A stretch of 64,000 nucleotides of DNA from Halobacteriovoraceae bacterium. Lineage in GTDB: Bacteria; Bdellovibrionota; Bacteriovoracia; Bacteriovoracales; Bacteriovoracaceae. Each line of letters starts with the position of its first letter. The stretch's first letter is position 1. Position numbers and translations under genes: made by a program. The notes under the pieces are model-generated. The model worked only from the letters and a program-made list of their open reading frames with translations. It searched no databases and had not been told where the DNA came from. Where the stretch lies: positions 310,001 to 374,000 of the forward strand of contig PASN01000014.1 in assembly GCA_002711995.1 (NCBI GenBank), in the 5' to 3' direction. Positions 59,765 to 64,000 of this stretch are shown here, in pieces.

Positions 59765-60504
59765 TATAGACCACCCGATACTTCTATTGTTGCGCCGGTA
59801 ATGTAGCTTGCTTTTCTAGAAGAGAGAAAAAGCACAACATTCGCAACTTCCTCCACACTTCCAAAGCGCTTCATTGGCACTTGTTTTTTGTATTCTTTTA
59901 CTTGGTCTTCAGGGAGGTCCTGGATTAGCTCCGTTTCGATAAAGCCAGGTGCCACGTTGTTAACGGTAATGTTTCTTTTTGCAACTTCCTTGGACAAAGA
60001 CTTTGAAAGGGCAACTTGACCCGCTTTGGAGGCCGCATAGTTTGCCTGTCCTTGAAGGCCTAAGCTTCCACCTATTGAAGATATGTTTATAATACGTCCA
60101 TATCTATTTCTCATCATATGAAGAGTTGCAAACTTTGACATGTTGAAGGTACCCTTAAGGTTTATGTCTAAAATGCTGTCCCATTGGTCTTCGCTCATGG
60201 CCGCTGTGATGTTGTCAGATCTTCTTCCAGAGTTGTTTACAAGCACATCAATCTTATCGACTTCTTTTAAGGCCTCTTCGAAAAACGCCTCACATGCGGA
60301 GTGGGAAGAAACATCAAACTTCTTGAGAATAAGATTTGAACCAAGCTCTCCAAGCTCTTCCTTAAAGTTGTTGGCCGCTTAATCGTTAGATGCGTAAGTG
60401 GCGATTACAGTTGCGCCTTCTTCCAGGAATTGCTTTGCAATACCTTTTCCAATTCCTCTTGTTCCACCAGTAACGATAACGGTTTGATCTTTAAACTCTT
60501 GCAT
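59764..60504 (-). pseudogene. fabG: FabG-like 3-oxoacyl-ACP reductase interrupted by an in-frame TAA
   Basis: The frame from ATG 60504 to 59764 encodes a normal 246-codon FabG: VTGGTRGIGKGIA at 11-23, LVNNSGRRSD, INISSIGGS and NYAASKAGQVAL for the Tyr-x3-Lys, and a GG(L) end. Codon 42, after the residues ATYASND, is TAA (plus-strand TTA at 60379-60381). Everything on both sides remains in one frame with all motifs intact. It could be a recent nonsense mutation, a base-call error (GAA, AAA or CAA would restore it) or suppressed in vivo. Its start overlaps the CrtI-like gene by 14 bases. Confidence 0.85.
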
Positions 60505-61966
60505 TGTTTTCCTTAGTAGCTAAATTTGTCTGTTGATTTTCTTTCTCTAATTGGTAGAGCCAGCTCTCTACCTCATTTGACTGGATGACGCCGTAGTTTG
60601 CAGCTCCCAGCCAACCACTCATTATGATTCCAACACTGCCTGCGTGGAATAGGCCTGAGACTTCTTTGTGCATGTTCATGCTTACATCAAGACCCTCAAA
60701 CTTGGTCCCAAAGGAAGATCCTCCTTCATGGCGAGTGTATTTTTTAACTGTTAGTGGAGTGGCGGCGTCGACGAAGTCTATTTTTTGTCCAATCCCTGGC
60801 AGGAAGCCCTCGAGACAATCTATAGTTTCCTTTATCATTTTCTCTTTTTCGGCTTTGTATTCGTCCTCAGAAAGGTTCGCCCAGTCTTCCCAATTTGCGT
60901 TAGTGGAAGATACGATGGCGTATTTTTCATCTTTGTCGTATGGGCGCCCTTCTGGATAATATACAGAGAAAGTTCTGGAAGTGATTTCTTTACTTAGTAG
61001 GGCCTCTGTATCAAATTTAGGGTGTGTGGAGGTGAATATTAAGTCTCCAATAAAAGGTATTGTCTCTCCCTCCTTAAGACCGAAGTAAACTTGGCATGAG
61101 GAAGAATTCATTCTTACCTCTTTAGCTTTGTTAACATAATCAGTATTAAAGTTTTCTTTTCCGGCCAACTTGAAGATTGTGGTTCTTAGGTTTGCGTTGG
61201 AAACTACGGACTTTGCCCTTACAGTCTGTCCTTTGACAACCACGCCAGAGGTCTTGCCGTTTTCTATCAGAATTTGATCCACAGGCGCGTGTTTTTTTAT
61301 ATCAACGCCGTTTTTAAGAAGTTCATCCTGCATCATCTTAATTAAGTGGTCCGTTCCACCTTTGAAGGTGAAAACACCTTTTTTCATGAAGTTTGAAAAT
61401 ACTATTCCATAAGTGATTGCAGGGTCCTCTAGTGTTGATCCATTTGCATACACTATTGGTTCCATTAGAAATCTTGCAATGTCATTTCTTCCAGGAAAGA
61501 ACTTTTCGAACAGCTCGCCATTGGTCATTGATTGATCATCGTAAAAGTTCATGTTTTCAATGTAGTCATAAAAACTTTGAACAGTCTCGCGTTCAACGCC
61601 AAAGTGATCCACAAGTTTCTCAGTAAAGTCTTCCTTTGTGAAAAGGGATTCAATTTCGTATTGAGGATTGATGAACTTTACGCTTTTTAACTGCACTATG
61701 TGATCTGCAATTTCTTTGTTCCAGTACTTTCTACATGTCTTTTTCATCCCAAATGGAAACCCATGAAGACTTACATCAAAAACGTGTTTTTTATTAGCTC
61801 TATAGAACCAAGTTGCGAATCCACCCAGTTTGTTATGCGCTTCCAGTAGAAGAACTGAGCGTCCATTTTTTGCTAGTTTATTGGCAGCTGTCATGCCAGC
61901 TAGTCCAGAACCTATAACGACTACGTCATAATCTTTTTCTATTTTTTCTTTGGCCTTGATTAACAT
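60491..61966 (-). CDS. CrtI-like FAD-dependent oxidoreductase (second paralogue)
   Basis: The 491-residue protein has the FAD motif [18 protein letters not shown] and [20 protein letters not shown]. The C-terminal block is [20 protein letters not shown]. It is of the same phytoene-desaturase/retinol-saturase type as the protein at 46656, but not a close copy. The ATG at 61966 follows AAGGAATTAG; a 12-residue extension to 62002 is less likely. It heads the fabG-fabZ-fabI unit. Action on an acyl-ACP polyene or related chain is inferred. Confidence 0.85.
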   Translation of the reverse strand: MLIKAKEKIEKDYDVVVIGSGLAGMTAANKLAKNGRSVLLLEAHNKLGGFATWFYRANKKHVFDVSLHGFPFGMKKTCRKYWNKEIADHIVQLKSVKFINPQYEIESLFTKEDFTEKLVDHFGVERETVQSFYDYIENMNFYDDQSMTNGELFEKFFPGRNDIARFLMEPIVYANGSTLEDPAITYGIVFSNFMKKGVFTFKGGTDHLIKMMQDELLKNGVDIKKHAPVDQILIENGKTSGVVVKGQTVRAKSVVSNANLRTTIFKLAGKENFNTDYVNKAKEVRMNSSSCQVYFGLKEGETIPFIGDLIFTSTHPKFDTEALLSKEITSRTFSVYYPEGRPYDKDEKYAIVSSTNANWEDWANLSEDEYKAEKEKMIKETIDCLEGFLPGIGQKIDFVDAATPLTVKKYTRHEGGSSFGTKFEGLDVSMNMHKEVSGLFHAGSVGIIMSGWLGAANYGVIQSNEVESWLYQLEKENQQTNLATKENNARV

Positions 61967-62130
61967 TTTTCTAATTCCTTGTAATGGAGGCAACCATACC
62001 AAATTATTAATTTTTAGACCATAATTTCTTCCAGTCTTGTGTGCGGTGTGTTGACGCCGTTAAAGTTATACATGGCCTTGACATCGGAGCAATCGTTTGA
62101 CTCTCGCGAGGCATTGGCCGAAGATTTGGA

Positions 62131-64000
62131 ATGATGGAGTTTATTAATCCTTCTTATTTGGTGGCCCTCTGTTTTCTTTTAGGCGCACTCTGCTTGTGGC
62201 TAAATAAGGTTTCTTTTAGGTTGAGTGGTTTCGCGGCCATCTCGGGTTCTTTTGCAGTTTTGTTAGGCCAATTTGCTTTAAAGGGAGTAGGCTCCCTATC
62301 TTACCTTTTTGCCCTCATGTGTTCGACGATTGGCCTTTTGGTAGTTGGCTATAGCTGGGCCTATTTTAAAAAGGAGCCGGATCGATTTGGCCAATTTTCA
62401 TTGTTCTTATTTGCGTTTTTTGGCTCAATGCTTGGCCTACTCTACTCAAAGGACCTCATAAATCTTTTTATATATTGGGAAATGACAAGTCTTACATCAT
62501 TCTTATTGGTGGGATTTAAAAATGGTTCCAATAAGGCCAGGGAAGCTGCAAGGACAGCTCTCATAATAACTGGGGGTGGAGGTCTGTGTTTGCTGGCAGG
62601 CCTTATACTTCTAGGGATTGAGAATGGTACTTATGAAATTGCCAAGTTGACATCGGGAAGCACCCCCGCGGCAATTCTTGTCTTGCTTGGCATCTTTACT
62701 AAGTCTGCGCAATTTCCTTTTCATTTTTGGCTTCCCAAGGCGATGAAAGCGCCAACTCCGGCAAGCGCGTTTCTTCACTCCGCCGCAATGGTAAAGGCAG
62801 GCCCCTACCTTATAATTTTACTTACTCCAATTTTTTGGACTAATGAATTATGGAGTATAGGGCTAAAGAGCATCGGTCTCATAAGCGGTCTGGTGGGTGG
62901 TTATATGGCGATCACCAAAAGAGACCTCAAGGCCATTCTTGCGGGGTTAACTATTAGCGCCTTGGGCATTATGTGTGTAATGGGCTCGGTTTACAATCAT
63001 GCGGCCTTAAAAGCATTTCTTGTATTTCTTATGGCCCATTCGCTATACAAGTCCATTCTCTTTATGGGGGCGGGTATTCTTGATAAGCAATTTGGAGACC
63101 GGGATATTTTTAGGCTTTCAGGGGCATTGAGAGAATATAAACCTCTGCTTGTTATATTTGTAATTGGTCTCGGTTCAATGATAGGACTTATTCCTTTTAT
63201 GGGGTTTGTGGCAAAGGAGCTGGTGCTAAAAAGCATAGAGGGGCACTGGCTACTTTTCCCTGTCTGTCTTGTATTTCTCTTTTATGGGGTTGCGGCAATA
63301 AGAATTCTTTACCCTTTAATTTCTAAAAAACCGAAGAAGGTCGTTAAGAAACTTAAGTTTTCCTTTTATTGCGCTCCAATTATTGGCGCTGCAACGACAT
63401 TGATTTTTGGTATTTTACCAGGATTTCTTAATAAGCTTGTCGAGGACAGTTTAGGTGAAGTTGGAGTGGCGCAAAAGGTTGATCTACATTTATGGCACGG
63501 CCTTACTACTGCCTTCATTTTATCTGTTGCAATTATATTATGCTCTCTTTTGATTTCATGGTTTATGGCCCTTAAAAAATATCCAGAACAAAGTGGGGTT
63601 AGTGAAACACTTTATGATGCGTTTTGGCGAAATGTAAGAGCATACTCAGGCAAGACTGTAAGCGCATGGCACCGCTCAGGAACAAGTCTTTATCTTTATA
63701 TCTTCTTCGGATTCGCGCTTCTTCTTGTGGGTGGTATGTTTTTCACCTATTGGCGTCCAGTCGTTCCAAACGTAACTCAGGCACCCACATATTATGAATG
63801 GTCCACTGGCCTTCTTGTCGCTGGCGGAGCAATTCTCGCCTTAATGGCCAAAAATATTTTTATCGGAGTCGTGGGATTGGCCCTGAGTGGTTACGGCATG
63901 GCATTGTTGTTTATAATGTTTAGCTCTCCAGACCTAGCTTTAACCCAATTTCTTGTGGAAACGATGACCGTAATTTTAGTGTGCTTCATTTTTATTCGTT
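62131..64000 (+). CDS. mrpA: MrpA-like Na+/H+ antiporter subunit A (3' partial)
   Basis: The open frame starts at ATG ATG (62131/62134) and runs off the window after about 623 codons. The product is a polytopic protein related to NADH dehydrogenase ND5/NuoL. LFIYWEMTSLTSFLLVGF, FPFHFWLPKAMKAPTPASAF and FLHSAAMVKAGPYLI are the proton-channel helix motifs of MrpA/NuoL. The later part (SSPDLALTQFLVETMTVIL) matches the MrpA C-terminal region, which separates it from NuoL. The downstream mrp genes should follow beyond the window. It is divergent from the CrtI-like gene. Confidence 0.93.
   Translation, partial: MMEFINPSYLVALCFLLGALCLWLNKVSFRLSGFAAISGSFAVLLGQFALKGVGSLSYLFALMCSTIGLLVVGYSWAYFKKEPDRFGQFSLFLFAFFGSMLGLLYSKDLINLFIYWEMTSLTSFLLVGFKNGSNKAREAARTALIITGGGGLCLLAGLILLGIENGTYEIAKLTSGSTPAAILVLLGIFTKSAQFPFHFWLPKAMKAPTPASAFLHSAAMVKAGPYLIILLTPIFWTNELWSIGLKSIGLISGLVGGYMAITKRDLKAILAGLTISALGIMCVMGSVYNHAALKAFLVFLMAHSLYKSILFMGAGILDKQFGDRDIFRLSGALREYKPLLVIFVIGLGSMIGLIPFMGFVAKELVLKSIEGHWLLFPVCLVFLFYGVAAIRILYPLISKKPKKVVKKLKFSFYCAPIIGAATTLIFGILPGFLNKLVEDSLGEVGVAQKVDLHLWHGLTTAFILSVAIILCSLLISWFMALKKYPEQSGVSETLYDAFWRNVRAYSGKTVSAWHRSGTSLYLYIFFGFALLLVGGMFFTYWRPVVPNVTQAPTYYEWSTGLLVAGGAILALMAKNIFIGVVGLALSGYGMALLFIMFSSPDLALTQFLVETMTVILVCFIFIR

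Noticed and set aside
59764-60246. A separate 160-residue FabG starting at GTG 60246
   Set aside because: It would lack the nucleotide-binding half. The frame continues upstream to a proper ATG at 60504 with only one stop codon between.
1-64000. Frequent GGCC/AGGCCT palindromes
   Set aside because: They are spread evenly through coding sequence and fit codon and dinucleotide habits of the genome rather than a discrete repeat element.

Overview
This window looks like the chromosome of a marine member of the Bdellovibrionota, in or near Bacteriovoracales/Halobacteriovorax. That placement is an inference. It rests on the AT-rich, densely packed genome, the many exported proteases and small secreted proteins, a Bdellovibrio-type bacterial histone, and the general flavour of the proteins. 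No rRNA is present to confirm it. No insertion sequence, prophage, CRISPR array or integrase was seen.

Layout. 1-9 kb: the end of cheB, a chemoreceptor, a small Cys-containing secreted protein, a DUF3373-type outer-membrane protein, a peroxiredoxin-like protein, rpmB (L28), a divergent transketolase-like enzyme with a DUF442-type phosphatase, a Crp/Fnr regulator and a 2OG-Fe(II) oxygenase. 9-16.5 kb: a trypsin-like protease, a translationally coupled pair of nucleosidase and SPL-type radical SAM enzyme, an aldo/keto reductase, a glycosyltransferase, a HAD 5'-nucleotidase, and an exported trypsin-ankyrin protein. A tRNA-Ala(GGC) lies at 16.6 kb. 17-30 kb: mostly exported proteins of unknown role, two paralogous family-3 solute-binding proteins (one in an operon with a Tsx-like channel), an acyltransferase, a His-rich protein, a poly-Gln protein, an SDR, an FHA membrane protein and a RoxA-like di-haem cytochrome. 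30-45 kb: a pseudo-receiver protein, two DMT transporters, a carboxylesterase, a lipoprotein subtilisin/kexin-like protease, an exported EEP phosphatase, MltD with three LysM repeats, and a ggt-OPT pair for gamma-glutamyl peptide use.

The most striking part is 44.5-62 kb. A 134-residue protein at 44587-44991 is a tandem duplication of the bacterial histone fold in one chain. Next to it, a seven-gene operon (45165-52584) encodes a beta-ketoacyl synthase, an acyl carrier protein, a CrtI-like FAD oxidoreductase and a full OleA-OleB-OleC-OleD set for head-to-head condensation of two acyl chains, beta-lactone formation and decarboxylation to a long-chain olefin. A caa3-type cytochrome c oxidase cluster follows, then a convergent four-gene operon (58569-61966): a second CrtI-like oxidoreductase, FabG-like (with an in-frame stop), FabZ-like and FabI-like proteins. 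Together the two operons supply a dedicated type II acyl-chain machine (KS, ACP, KR, DH, ER-like, two desaturase/isomerase-like flavoproteins) and an olefin-forming module. I infer a dedicated pathway to a polyunsaturated long-chain hydrocarbon or similar membrane lipid. The window ends inside an mrpA-like Na+/H+ antiporter gene.

Genes are tightly packed. At least seven convergent pairs overlap at their 3' ends, and clear intrinsic terminators are few.
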